A stretch of DNA of 52,466 bases from Sanguinoderma infundibulare (GCA_032821775.1 JAVLRN010000025.1:1-52466), one strand, 5' to 3'; numbered from the stretch's first letter, positions 21,431 to 32,406 are shown. Numbers and translations are program-made. The notes: generated from the sequence alone by a model not told the origin.

Positions 21431-22381
21431 ATGAGTGACTGCGCGGAACACACTTTGCCGATGGAAGTCATGAGCGAAGTGAGTCTCACGGTTTCGTCCT
21501 ATATTTGTCGCTGATGCTCCGCTGGTTCAAGGGTGAGAATGCACCCCATTCGAGGCGAAAATAATCCCTGACCGCGACGACATGTAGTCTTCCAGCTTGC
21601 TTCTCGATACCCATCTTCTGCAGCGACACTATGCCGAGTCTGTCGCACCGCTCGCTCCTGGGTCCTGCCTCTGCTTTATGACAACATCACCCTCACATCC
21701 TCTCGAGCCATCTCCCGCTTCGCCTATGCCGTCATGGAGGATCTCCCTCTCGGTCCTCCTCCTGTCTCTTTCGTCCGTAAGCTCTGGATAGGGCCAACGA
21801 GCAGCGTCGACCAGTACGACCTCGACTACGGCTCCAACGCCTGGCCCATCACTCTCATCCACCAGATCCTCGCCCGCTCCACGTCCTTGCGCGCCCTCGC
21901 CGTCATCTGCATCGGTCAGGCACGCTGGTACCGCCTGACGGGTGTCATCCCGCCTTCCGTTACGTCCCTCTGGCTTGGCCCTGTCCACGGGGAGGTCGAC
22001 TACCGCCACCTTCCCTGCGCGCCCAACCTCCGGAGCCTGACAAGTCTCGACACCTTCATGCTTGACACAGAAATACGTGATCTGGTTCTGTCCCCAAGCA
22101 TTCTCATCCTCCGTCGGGTTTACTCGTCCGTGGACCGCGTCACGTTGGCGTTCGACCAGCTGGAGTGCGTCGAGAGGGCGACGGTGTTGGAAAGGCTGGA
22201 TATCGTGTGTTGCGGGGAGACGGAGGAGGCGGTGAGGGTTGTGCTGGAGGAGACGGCTAGCAGGTACGAGTACGATCAGAACCGTGTTGCGCTTGTCCCC
22301 AAGTCGTCCTTGTGCAACGGGCGACTGGATACCATTGCAGTTCTTTTCGCGGACTGGTCCATGTACGATGACGGTCCGTGA
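21431..22381 (+). CDS. F-box family protein, 280 aa, with a 1-nt exon
   Basis: Likely a substrate-recognition protein for an SCF ubiquitin ligase. The coding exons I infer are 21431-21478, a single G at 21532, and 21588-22381. The two introns are 53 and 55 bp, both GT-AG. Only this arrangement yields the F-box-like helix MEVMSEVFQLASRYPSSA, followed by TLCRVCRTARSWVLPLLYDN, the usual degenerate F-box of agaricomycetes. An alternative single 117-bp intron ending at 21595 loses three residues (VFQ) but also keeps frame. The rest is LRR-like with SLTSLDTFMLDTEIRDLVLS, and a C-terminal part CVERATVLERLDIVCCGETE ending MYDDGP. A partial copy lies at 40725-41134. The gene sits 1 kb upstream of hydrolase A on the same strand. 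Confidence 0.7.
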
Positions 22382-23433
22382 TCGTTGGCTCTCGTGAAAG
22401 TTTGCGCATCATTCCGCCTAAGGGTTGACGTAGGTGAGTCCATCCGAAGTCGTTTATGTCCATCTGCCAGTGCCGAGTCTGACCGTGACTGGACGCTCGG
22501 CCAGATAATGATCTTTGAGACTCGATTTCGGCTTGGCTGTACAATCGCGCGCGACAACTATACTGCGTCTACCTTATGGAATTTGCATCCACAACTCGGA
22601 ATGAGAGCCCAAGGCACGTGGTCATCGCCATCTTCGATTGCTATTCGCGCTCTTCGTCCGGCTTGGATGCGAACGGAGACCTCACTACCGACGCGCTGAC
22701 GCCCATGCACCGCACGTTCCTCTTACGCAACTCCATGAGAGCGAGGAGGGCTCCCCCTTCACGCCCACGCGGACCGGCGGCGAGCTGAGTACCGAGCGAC
22801 AAGCCTAACTCGAACCTAATGCGGACGCGAACTCGGGATCGGGCTCGGAGTATAACGAGCTCGACTCGACCTCCTCCATGGCTTCAACCCTGACATGTTG
22901 TGAAAGCCGAAGGTCTGGAATATGGATTGTCAGAGACGGTGACCATCGCTGGAACGTGTGGCAATACAAACCATACGACTCGCTGCGGTGAGTTCGAGTC
23001 GCCTATCCTGACTGTCAGCCATGTTTCTAACCGCTCCCACAGGTCCATGTACTCGAGTCACTCACATACATATCCGCCCCGATGCGGGTGCGCAAGGTGT
23101 CCAACTGTGCGTCAATCTGACCCTTATGTTCGTGGTTTTCACCGGCCAGCCATAGCCATTGGCAGCCACTGGGCGCGTGACCTGACGCTATAGTTTGTTC
23201 CTCAACTGCGGCGGCGAGCGCAGCAGGTAGGATTGCGAACGCCTGTCATGCGGAGGCGTGGCACTCATCTGTCTTCCAGCGACAGTTCCGCTGCACTCGC
23301 TATATCGCCTAAGCCCTCCGCACATGATACGTCCTGAATACGGCGGCGCAGCACGGTAGAAGCGCGGTTATTGGCGCTCCGGAGGTATATAACTTTCGTG
23401 CTTGGGCCAAAAACATATCAATAACACTAATAG
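22382..23433. other. Intergenic region between F-box gene and hydrolase A
   Basis: No supported gene in about 1 kb. The last 100 bp resemble the region before hydrolase D (42120-42220): both have a cggcgca block, a GAGGTATATAA TATA box and a ctttcg-gcttc/gcttg stretch. Confidence 0.45.
23386..23392 (+). promoter_or_regulatory. TATA box of hydrolase A
   Basis: TATATAA lies 42 bp before the ATG at 23434, in the context GGAGGTATATAACTTTCG. The same element with nearly the same context precedes hydrolase D. Confidence 0.6.
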
Positions 23434-25732
23434 ATGTTTTCTAGGCTACTCTCTATCTCGATCCTCTCTGTGCTAGCCTGCTTGCCTGGCCACGCTTCCC
23501 CACAACCTGCATCGCCAATACAATGGGGACCATGCGATCCCTCCATCATCGCGAACCCCACACTTTCGTGCGGCTTCTTCGACATCCCACTGGACTACCA
23601 TAATCCCGACGCCGGACGAGGTCGGCTTGCTGTCGCGAAGGCTAACGCAACCTCGCAACGCATGGGCACAGTTTTCTATAACCCCGGAGGTCCTGGCGGT
23701 TCCGGACTCGAAGCTTTCAACAACGATGCCCCGTTGTTGCTCGACGTCACTGGCGGTGTCTATGACGTCGTGAGTTGGGACCCGCGCGGCGTCGGCTCTC
23801 TCACCATGTGCGTATGAGAATCGTCCTTCACTGCAGGCTGATGGGCTGATGTTGGCATCGGCGCTGCAGACCCGGCGAGATCGTGTGCTTCAACAGCACC
23901 GCGGAACACGATTCGTTCTTCAATGGCACCATCGAACTGACCGGGATCGAGTATACGGGCAACTTCACCGACCCCGCCGACGTCGACGCCCTGCTATCTC
24001 AAGCGTCGATCATGCAGCAGAAGTACGAGGAGGTCGGCAAGAAGTGCCTGAATGGCCCGTCCGGGCGGTACTTGACGTACGTCGGTGAGGCGGCGACGGT
24101 GCGCGACATGGTCGCCATGGCGGACGCGCTGGACGGACCTGGGCAGCCGGTAAACTACATTGGGTTGTCGTATGGCACCGTTTTGGGTTCTTGGTTTGTT
24201 AATAGTGAGTGCTCTACGATGCGTCCCGCGCCGACTCGCGCTAACCAGCCGTCGTGCAGTGTTTCCTGACGTGAGTGGTTGTCCTCGTTCGCATTGATGG
24301 TAGATAATAGAGGACAATAAAGCGCGTCGGGCGGGTGATCCTGGATGGCGTTATAGACCCAGTCGTCTTCGCGACAGAACAAGTCTCGCTGGTGAGCAAC
24401 GTTCCCTCCTGTCCTCTCAGGCTCGGAGTGGTCGTTTACGCAGGTGCTCGTATCCTGCAGAGCGGAGCTAACCTACTCACCGACGCGGACAAGGTGTACC
24501 AAGGGTTTGTCACCGGATGCGCCCTCTCGGGCACCGCTGGGTGTCCCATCGCTTCGAATGCAACCTCCGCCGAAGGCGTGGACGCCAACATCCAAGCGCT
24601 GTTGCAAGCCGCCTACTATGCTGCGCGGAAGAATCCATCCGTTCCGGTCTCTTCGGGCGCCATCCGGTGTAAGCAAAGCCATACTGCCCCTCGTATAAAA
24701 GATGTCCGCTCACGATCCGTCAAAATGAAGCATTGTTCTTCAGCGAGATGTACTCGCCCGAGGGATGGTCGGCGTTTGCGAACACGACGTATCCTCAGCT
24801 AGTCCAAGCCGTGGCTCAAGAGACTCAATCGAATTCGTCCATACTTGGCCGCCGTAGGTGGGTACACCTCATCCATTACACTCGTGATGAACAGAGAGTC
24901 CATGTTCTGTTCTTCCAGGAGTGCCCTGGAGCGTCGTGCCAACCAGACCGGGGTGTCGTATGCCGTCCAAGCGATCTGGTGCGCGGACAGCATCGACTGG
25001 CCCAACACCACCATGGTCGACATCTTCAACGGGCTCATTTCGCGGGCCAGGAACGTTTCCCGCATGTGTAAGCCGCTCTGTGTTATTGAACGTGATTTTA
25101 GGACCTGATCTTCCCTCTGAAACGCCTGGGTGCTGAATAGATGGCGGTCTTTGGCCCCTCCCGATATACTTTTGTCCCTTCTGGCCTGTGCGATCCGTGG
25201 AGAGATACCAGGGCCCGTTTGACAGGAAGCTGGCGAACAAGGTACTGGTTGCGAGCAACTTGGTGAGTATCAACGCTATCGTCGGACCGTCGTCAGGTTA
25301 TACATATGGAGTACTGACTCGTTGCTAGTTCGATCCCGCTACTCCCTTGAAGGGTGCCGAAAGGGTCGCTAATTTGTTGGGCGAGAGCGCAACACTGGTC
25401 ACACAGAACGGCTTCGGAGTGAGTCCGATGTCTATGGGCTATGCTAGTCCTTCAATCATCCGAGGCCGCGAATGTTGATCTATCGTTTGGCTCACAGCAT
25501 ACAACAGTCTCGGCTTCGTCTACTTGCGTGCACGACATAGCCGTGACGTACATGGTCACCGGAAAGGTGAATTCTGCGATTTCGACCTTGGCCTTGGAAT
25601 GTATCATTGATCGTCCTTCCTACGTCGCAGCTCCCTGAAGGCCCTGTTGTATGCGACGTGGATGGGTTCGAGGTGTTCCCCGGAGTGAACACCTCCACGA
25701 TCTTGGCGAACATGCACGGTTCTGGTTTCTGA
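23434..25732 (+). CDS. Secreted alpha/beta hydrolase, S33/TAP-like, copy A (546 aa)
   Basis: Probably an exo-acting peptidase or related hydrolase of MEROPS family S33: alpha/beta-hydrolase fold plus a TAP-like C-terminal domain, as in bacterial tripeptidyl aminopeptidases. Eleven exons (23434-23807, 23870-24204, 24260-24270, 24323-24391, 24461-24666, 24744-24857, 24919-25067, 25141-25262, 25329-25418, 25498-25566, 25631-25732) give 546 residues without a stop. A signal peptide (MFSRLLSISILSVLACLPGH) is followed by IQWGPCDPS, the oxyanion motif NPGGPGGSG, VSWDPRGVG, nucleophile Ser225 in GLSYGT, Asp462 in FDPATP and His491 in GFGHTT. Many NxT/S sites suggest N-glycosylation. The third exon is 11 nt. 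It is closest to copy D (42221). The substrate cannot be inferred from sequence. Confidence 0.9.
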
Positions 25733-26003
25733 TTCGATGAAGCTGCCTGTGTATTCGGTACCCTGCGTGGTGTCGACAATGGATGGTGAGAAGAGTGTAA
25801 TTCTGCGGCAAACCGTGCCTGTCCTTGCCAGGAATCAAGAGCAGATATGCTAACGCGTACTCGGGCCTTTGGTATGTGTCTCATACCTGATCGGACCTGC
25901 ATTTTCCGTGAAGACTTTGGCTAGCATTCCCCGCTGTCCGACTGCGCAATTTGTCTAGACTTAGGATAACGTCATGTTGCTCTCGGCAAGTTGCGGGAAC
26001 ATG

Positions 26004-26515
26004 TAAGAATAAATCGGGCAGCTGTAAGCGCCCTGCTGTGCCCCTCCCTCACTGCTGTCAAGTTCGCCCTCCGAGTCGTGCCCATCGCAGCCGCAACCGT
26101 CCCCTCCCAGGTCGTGTCCGCTAGCACTGTATCTCTTGAAGTTCAGGACGATATCCCGCCACTACAGCACAATACCGACTCGCCCAACAAGCCTTTGCCA
26201 GACACCGACTGTGGCTGGGACGTCCCCGACCTTACCCATCGGGGTAAGGATACAGTGTTGCACATCAGCGACGACCTCAGTTAGTATGTGTCTCCCTCAT
26301 TATAATCCTAGAATGAAATCTTCGCTTACGACATCGTCCACCATGCTCTCAGGGAGAAAAAGGATGACGGCAACCCGGAGTGTCAGCCCGAGCAGCCGAG
26401 GGAGGACGATGACGACAATGGCGGGAAGGACGGAAAGCCCGAGAACTTCGCGCCGGCGGTAATCTCCTCACCACCTCCAAACCTCGAACAGTACGCTCTC
26501 AAGCTCCGTCGATAG
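26004..26515 (+). pseudogene. Unidentified coding remnant, two open blocks
   Basis: The first block (to 26284) reads AAATVPSQVVSASTVSLEV, then DSPNKPLPDTDCGWDVPDL and DTVLHISDDLS. A 28-bp gap with GTATGT and CCTAG ends follows, too short for a normal intron here. The second block (26312-26515) reads NEIFAYDIVHHALREKKDDG and an acidic Gly/Pro tail ending EQYALKLRR. The two blocks read as one protein (DDLSYNEIFAYD) only if the gap is removed and one base supplied. I do not recognise the family. It may be a gene with a shortened intron or a decayed copy. Confidence 0.3.
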
Positions 26516-27167
26516 CCGTCCTGATATGAATATGAACAATGAACCGGGTCACACACCGAATACGATGGTCGTGCGAGGGCGCTGCAAGTCTTCCCTCTGG
26601 CCCTGCCCTCCGTGCTCGTCTGCGCAGAAATGGCAATCCACATTTGTCGTTCTTCAACGTCCTGTGCGCACCCCCGCACTCTTTGATACGTCCTCGGGAG
26701 ACTTTTGGGCTCAACAAGTGAAAGCCTGCTGTCGGCGTCTGCGCACCGCGGCGACTGAGTACAGCGAACCTCGTACGCCGTAATTTGTGCTTGATTTTAA
26801 TTGCATCTACTCACACACTTTTTCCTGACCAAGCTGAAGCATAACCAATTGCTCAGGACCGGCAGTCGTCTTCGGAGCCCGCTGTACCCATCCCTCTCGC
26901 GTTGCAAAGACATAGCCGTATATTCGAAGACGACTGCCTGCGGGCGGAGCAACCAGTGTAGTTGGCCTTGCATGATTCACTGGGCTTTACTCACGTTGAT
27001 GCACTCGTCCTCTGCGCAGCCCCGGCCACGCGCCGACCATCACTAGTATGGTGGAGCCGACGCCACTTGTCGACCTCCATCATTCGAAACACAGCCTGGC
27101 CTCTTTGTAATTTACGAAAGATGGCAGGCAGTGGATTTCGAGCTACGCAGTGATCTGATCAGTGGTT

Positions 27168-27191
27168 CTGCTGCTGCTGCTGCTGCTGCTG
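27168..27191 (+). repeat. (CTG)8 microsatellite
   Basis: Eight perfect CTG units about 145 bp upstream of hydrolase B. The matching upstream region of copy C (about 37500-37530) has only scattered CTG and CGG triplets, so the run expanded after the duplication. Confidence 0.95.
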
Positions 27192-27268
27192 AGTGCGCAG
27201 AGTTTGTGTACCGTACAGTCTCAGACTCTAGCAAGCATGTTCCATATGTGATGGCAGGTGATGCTCCA

Positions 27269-27276
27269 CATAAATA
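27269..27276 (+). promoter_or_regulatory. TATA-like box of hydrolase B
   Basis: CATAAATA, 60 bp before the ATG, sits in a stretch (CACATAAATACGGC) shared exactly with the promoter of copy C. Confidence 0.5.
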
Positions 27277-27335
27277 CGGCCAACTGTACGACTAACTTTA
27301 TCATCACCTCTCCTCCCATACTCACCCCCACGAAA

Positions 27336-29771
27336 ATGTTTCTCTCCCCAGTTTTCGCTTCGCTACTTTTTAGTTTTACCACAAAGGCTACTCCACATGC
27401 TGGTTCAGCATCTCCCGTCGAAAACCTCGCCTCGAACTACTCCGTGAGCCGCTCGCACTTTATTGCATACTCCGCTTGGATCTCTGACCGATCGCGCAGG
27501 TTGGCACAAATATATCGACGATCCAATGGGGCACTTGTGACCCTTCCCTAGGCTTCAACCCCTCGCTGTCATGCGGCTTCTTTGACGTTCCTCTCGACTA
27601 CCATGACCCCTCGGTGGGCAATGCTCGTCTAGCCGTCATCAAGGCCAATGCGACGGGCGAGCGTCGGGCAACCGTCTTCCTCAACCCCGGTAGGCCTGGC
27701 CGAACCACTCCGAATTTGTTGAGTTTGACTGAAACGTTACGTTCCAGGCGGACCCGGAGTTTCCGGTCTCGAGGCCCTGTCTGCAACGAGCGAGCTCCTT
27801 CTCGCGCAGACAGGCGGCGTCTACGACATCGTCAGCTGGGACCCGCGCGGTGTCGGCTCTCTCACGACGTCAGTCCGCTCCCCGTCCTGGCATCGCGTTC
27901 ACCGTTGACTAATGGAGCTCGCTCATCCCTCAGGCCCGGAGACGTCCTCTGCTTCGCAGACGCAGACGACTACGCTTCGTTCTGGAACGGCACGATCGAG
28001 CTCACCGGCATCAACATGATCGGCAACTTCACCGACCAGACGGACATCGACACGCTGCTCGCCCATGCCGACAGCATGCAGCAGAAGTACGACGCGCTCG
28101 GGGTGCGCTGCGAGCAGCATTCGGATGGGCGATTCCTGAAGTACATCGGTACGGCGGCGACGGTCCGCGATTTGGTCGCGATGGCAGACACGCTGGACGG
28201 ACCTGGTGCCCCGGTTAATTACGTCGGGCAGTCGTACGGAACGATCCTTGGGTCGTGGCTCTTGGGTAGTAAGTGTCTATGTTGTCGTTCAACGCTCTGA
28301 AAAACAGTAGCCGTGCAACTGCTTCATAGTGTTCCCGGAGGTGCGTGTGGCAGCAAACGACGTATAAGGCTTGATCTCATCTCCGTCGCAGCGCATTGGT
28401 CGCGTTATTTTTGACGGCGTCGTCAATCCACAGGCCTGGGTCTTCGATCCAGTGCTCGGCGTACTTGTACGTTCCCCTAGCATTGAGACATCTCACTAGG
28501 GCTTTTCCTTACCCTTTCTCAGGGATGGCCCAGTCAGTTGACGTCATCCGACGACGTTTACAAGGGCGCCGTCACTGCTTGCGCCCTCGCTGGTCCGGAC
28601 GGCTGCGCGTTCACTTCCGAAGGAGACAGTCCCCTCGATGTCCATGAACGTGTCCAGACCATGTTGAAGACGGCACACGACGCGCAGCGTGCGGGCGTGT
28701 CGCTTTCAATCACTTCAGGGCAGCTGCGGAGTAAGTACGAGGATATCAGGGAGCGGCCGTGGCTAACGAATGCAAATAGCCGGCGCGTTCTGGCCGAGCA
28801 TGTATGCAGTTACTGCTTGGCCGAGCCTGATGAACGTCACGCTCCCTCAAGCAGAGCAGGTCATTCTGCAGGAGACTCAAGGTGTCACCAATGTGACTAA
28901 GCGGTCTGATCTACGCAGGTGAGTACCTGAAGACTCGTCTCTTGCTTCGAATGTCCTTGCGAGTTACTGACTATATTTTTACAATATGGCAAGGCGGGGC
29001 GAGTTCACGAACATCACCTACACCACGCAAGCCATCATGTGCAGCGACGCCCCGGACGCGACGGCGAACGACACGATGACGAACGTCTTCGAGACGATCA
29101 TCTCGACGTCCCAAAACCTCTCCCACATGTGTAACCCTCCACTTTCGGCCTGGCGTTCCGGATTGCGACTCACGGTTTATTTCTTTCAGTCTCCTCCCAG
29201 TGGCCCGCGACATCTTTCTTTTGCTCGTTTTGGCCAACTCGAGCGGTAGAACGATACACAGGACCGTTCAACAAGACCCTCGCGAACAACATCCTCGTCG
29301 TTGGAAATACGGTACGTGCTGATAGTCACCATCTCCGCGACAGCGACATCAATAACACGAGAACTGTAGTACGATCCCGCAAGCCCCTTTCATGGCGCGA
29401 AAGAAGTGGCAGACGGGTTCGGTGATCAGGCCGCCCTGGTTCGATTGAACGCATTTGGGGTGAGTAAAAGCATCGACATGCTCTCTCCTACCACGCATGT
29501 AACAATTCCTTCCTCTGCAGCACACCTCGTTGAGCGTGCCTGGTGGCTCGTCGTGTCTCAATAACATCATGATGGAATACATGACCAACGGAACGGTGAG
29601 CAACTTGGTTGTCATATGCGAATCACTGCAGGACCTCATACTTTGTTTGATCTCTCTAAACAGTTGCCCGACGGCGACGACACCGTCTGCGAGGTGGACG
29701 ACACATTCGAGATATTCCCTGGCGTGAATACCAGGATGATTATCGCGAACCTTCCGGCTGGTTCTATCTAG
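27336..29771 (+). CDS. Secreted alpha/beta hydrolase, S33/TAP-like, copy B (572 aa)
   Basis: Same family as copy A but of the second subfamily. Thirteen exons (27336-27443, 27500-27689, 27748-27868, 27934-28268, 28330-28340, 28392-28466, 28523-28730, 28780-28918, 28994-29130, 29190-29311, 29370-29459, 29521-29595, 29664-29771) give 572 residues. The N-terminal part has two introns that copies A and D lack. It has an apparent signal peptide (MFLSPVFASLLFSF), IQWGTCDPS, an altered oxyanion motif GGPGVSG, VSWDPRGVG, nucleophile Ser240 in GQSYGT (others have GLSYGT), Asp484 in YDPASP and His513 in AFGHTS. The 11-nt exon is present. The C-terminus ends PAGSI. Nothing is broken, so activity is likely, although the oxyanion Gly-to-Val change could affect catalysis. 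Confidence 0.9.
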
Positions 29772-30225
29772 ATTGACTGTAGCGCGTATGGGGCGCTATT
29801 TGCCCGCCACTCCCCCCATACCACCAGGTGCTGATGCGCGGCCATCTCCAGTCGCGTTTCCCATAAATATTGGCTCCCTTTACCCTTTTATTGGCACATT
29901 CTCAGCGCCGACCCAAGCCTGTCGTTACCGGTAGTTACCTTGTCCTTTTGGTATCCACCCCGAACTGTTCCTTGCCCAGACCCGCGTTCCTTCAAGACCG
30001 CGTACCACTCTCGTTAATACCCAGTTCCAGATTTCTCGTATTTAAGCGAGAGTCACGTATCTACGAACAGTTCTAGCGTTCAATCAACCGAGATTGACTT
30101 GCCCCCTCGCGCGAGCCTCAATATCTCCCTTCGTGCGGCGTCACCCGCACTTGAAAACTCTCTGCGTGACTCTAGACTCCTCTGAGCTCGTCTCTCCACT
30201 GTTCTCTCCCTCTCAGCATCCGTAC
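29772..30225. other. Intergenic region after hydrolase B
   Basis: No gene. The first 200 bp after the stop resemble the DNA after hydrolase C (40065-40260): shared TTGACTGTARCGCG, CCAATRGCTCCCTT-like and GCCGACCCARGCCTGTCGTTACC blocks, so the duplicated unit extends past the gene. Confidence 0.5.
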
Positions 30226-32406
30226 TCAGATGAAACCAGAGTCTCCGCTACGATACGTGGATTCCAAACCCTGCGCACGCACAAGCTCGCGGCCAACAGC
30301 AGGATCCAGCTCTGTGATCGCCGCAGTCGGATCTGCGCGTTCGACCGACCAGTGCTTTGGTGCATAACCGGTGATGTCGAGCGAGACGAACTGGAGCGTT
30401 TGACATGTACCCGCGAGCCGGCCCACGACGTCGTCGTAGCGGGAAGTGTGAAGGGCGGGGGAGTCGGCCCCTTGAGCATGTTGGCCCGGCTGAAAGTATC
30501 GTTCGAAGCGAAGGACCAAGAACTTCGCTGAGAGCCTCAGCCCCTGAACGAGCTCCAGCACCGTGATCTGCACAAACAGGCACAATTTGAGCCGAGACCT
30601 CTATGATACGAGCGAGAAACTCACCAGGAAAGATTCATGCGCATCGTCCGTCTCGCTCTCGCAAGAGAAATCCAGCCGGAGATGGGTGACGCCACTAGCT
30701 TTCGCTACGACGTCCAGAATGGGCCCAAGTTCGCGGGGATCATAAGTCCAGCGTACACTGAGATAGTTGGCGTGAACGACAAGGTGAGAAGGCGTCGTGT
30801 CGGCGATGAGCGCATGCAGCCTCTCCGGGTCTGTCTTGCCGAAGAAAACAGCGTCGACTCGCCTGATGTGGCGGGAGAGCCCGAGAGCGTACAGCGCATC
30901 CAGGTCCCCACAGAGATGGTCCAGACGCTGCCACGAGCCGTTGACTTGGCGGGCTTGGTTTTTGTCCCGGACGGCGCTTGGGTCAAGCAGAATCACGCCC
31001 TCGAGCTCGAGGTAGGTGAGGTTGGGAAAGACCTGCTGGAGGATGTATGTGTCGAGGCCCGAGAACATATGGAGGTTGAGAGCGCGTAGGTTGGGAAATT
31101 GGAGGGAGGCATCCTTGATTTCGGTACCGGACACAGAGAGACTCTCGAGCGTAATAACCACGATCGATGTGCCACTCGAGGCGGAGCACGAGGAACACCG
31201 TCGACAGTTTCTGCATGAGTTCAGGCAGTGTGATCTGAGAATATAAGCCGTCACTAGATACACTGCGAGCTCGAAGACTCCGGGGCAACACTCACGAGGA
31301 ACACTTCTTGTTTCCGGTCCAACTCACTCGACAATGAGATCCCGCGGAGAAGATGGGTGACGTTCGCTACAACGTCGAATACGGCTCCAAGATGCCACGG
31401 GCTGAAATTGGACTCCGAAGGATCGTCGATCCTAGCGTAATAGTCAGTGATGAGGTGAGAAGGCGTTGTGTCCGCGATGAGCGCATGCAGCTTTTCCAGG
31501 TCATCTTGCCCGACGAAGTCAACAACGTCCACTCGCCGGACATAGAGGGATAACCCTAGGCCGTATAGCACGTCCAGGCATCCAGAGAGGTGATCGAGAC
31601 GCTGTCATGCACTGTCGCGTTGGCGCCCTCTCTTATGGTACCGAACTTCACTCTCGTAGTTCAACAGGTCCACATCGCAGACCTCGAGATAGGTGAGGTT
31701 GGGGAAGACCTGTTGGAGAATGGATAGGTCGATGCCGGCGGAGAGATGTAGCTTGAGGGCACGGAGGCGGGTAAATTGGAGGTCGGTATCCTTGATCACG
31801 ACGAAAGACAAGATGAGTTTCTCGAGCGTGGCCTGGTGGCGGCGGATACCGGGCCCAGGGTCGCCCATATAAGGCAATCCATGCTTGTCGTCTTCGTAGC
31901 AGATCTCCATGGCGGTCAGGGAGGAGCCAAGCTTGACGAGCATGGCGATGGTAAGTTGAAGCGGGCGGAGAAACTGCGGAGGCTAGGGAGCGTTTGGATG
32001 GCCTTGGACAAGGCTGACGATTTGCGCGCGAGCAGCGCCTCGCAGTCGTCGATGGTCAGATCGAGGAGTCTGGTCGTTTGGCGCAAGACCTGGACCAGCA
32101 AGCGGAAGCATTCCGAAACGTACACGATGTCCTTGCATTCATCTATCCTGTCCGCGCGTAGTTCTAAGCAAGGTGGAGGTTTTCGACGTGTGGGGCGCGA
32201 GCGGGAGCATTGTTGAGAACAAAGTGGGCGGACGAGACGAGAGCGTCCTTGTCTTTGATGGCAACACCAGGACGGAGTAGATGCCTCACGCCTAGAGAGT
32301 ATAAGCCACTCGAGATGCGCATCATGCGAGAGATGTTGAATTGACGAGGGACCTCGAGGAGGATGAGATAAAGGACATCGGGGTTCAACCGAGAGGATGG
32401 TAGCAT
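30226..32406 (-). pseudogene. F-box/LRR gene copy C fused to 5'-truncated copy B
   Basis: Starting at 32406 the minus strand encodes an F-box (RLNPDVLYLILLEVPRQFNI, then RISSGLYSLGVRHLL) and LRR-like text (QTLPSLRSF, LTIAMLVKLGSSL, LSILQQVFPNLTYLEV, HALIADTTPSHLI). At 31.17 kb the family text jumps back: the C-terminal exon of copy C (ITLPELMQKLSTVFLVLRLE) runs into a second copy of the middle part (GTEIKDASLQFPNLRALNL, LDTYILQQVFPNLTYLELEG, HALIADTTPSHLV) and a full C-terminal exon (ITVLELVQGLRLSAKFLVLR). Breaks in copy C: a frameshift at about 32165, another near 31955, and a stop at 31605-31607 where the sister copies have Trp (SWQRL). Copy B reads openly from about 31200 to 30226 across one intron. 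The whole is best read as two tandem copies merged by deletion. Confidence 0.7.

Larger units (their letters stand above)
25733..27335. other. Region between hydrolases A and B
   Basis: No intact gene. It holds an open frame treated separately (26004-26515), a block around 25970-26004 that recurs at 32569-32603, a (CTG)8 run, and a tail (about 26900-27335) resembling the DNA upstream of hydrolase C (37220-37640): shared pieces include CTTCGAAGACG-like and GTACAGTCTCAGACTC blocks. Confidence 0.5.
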
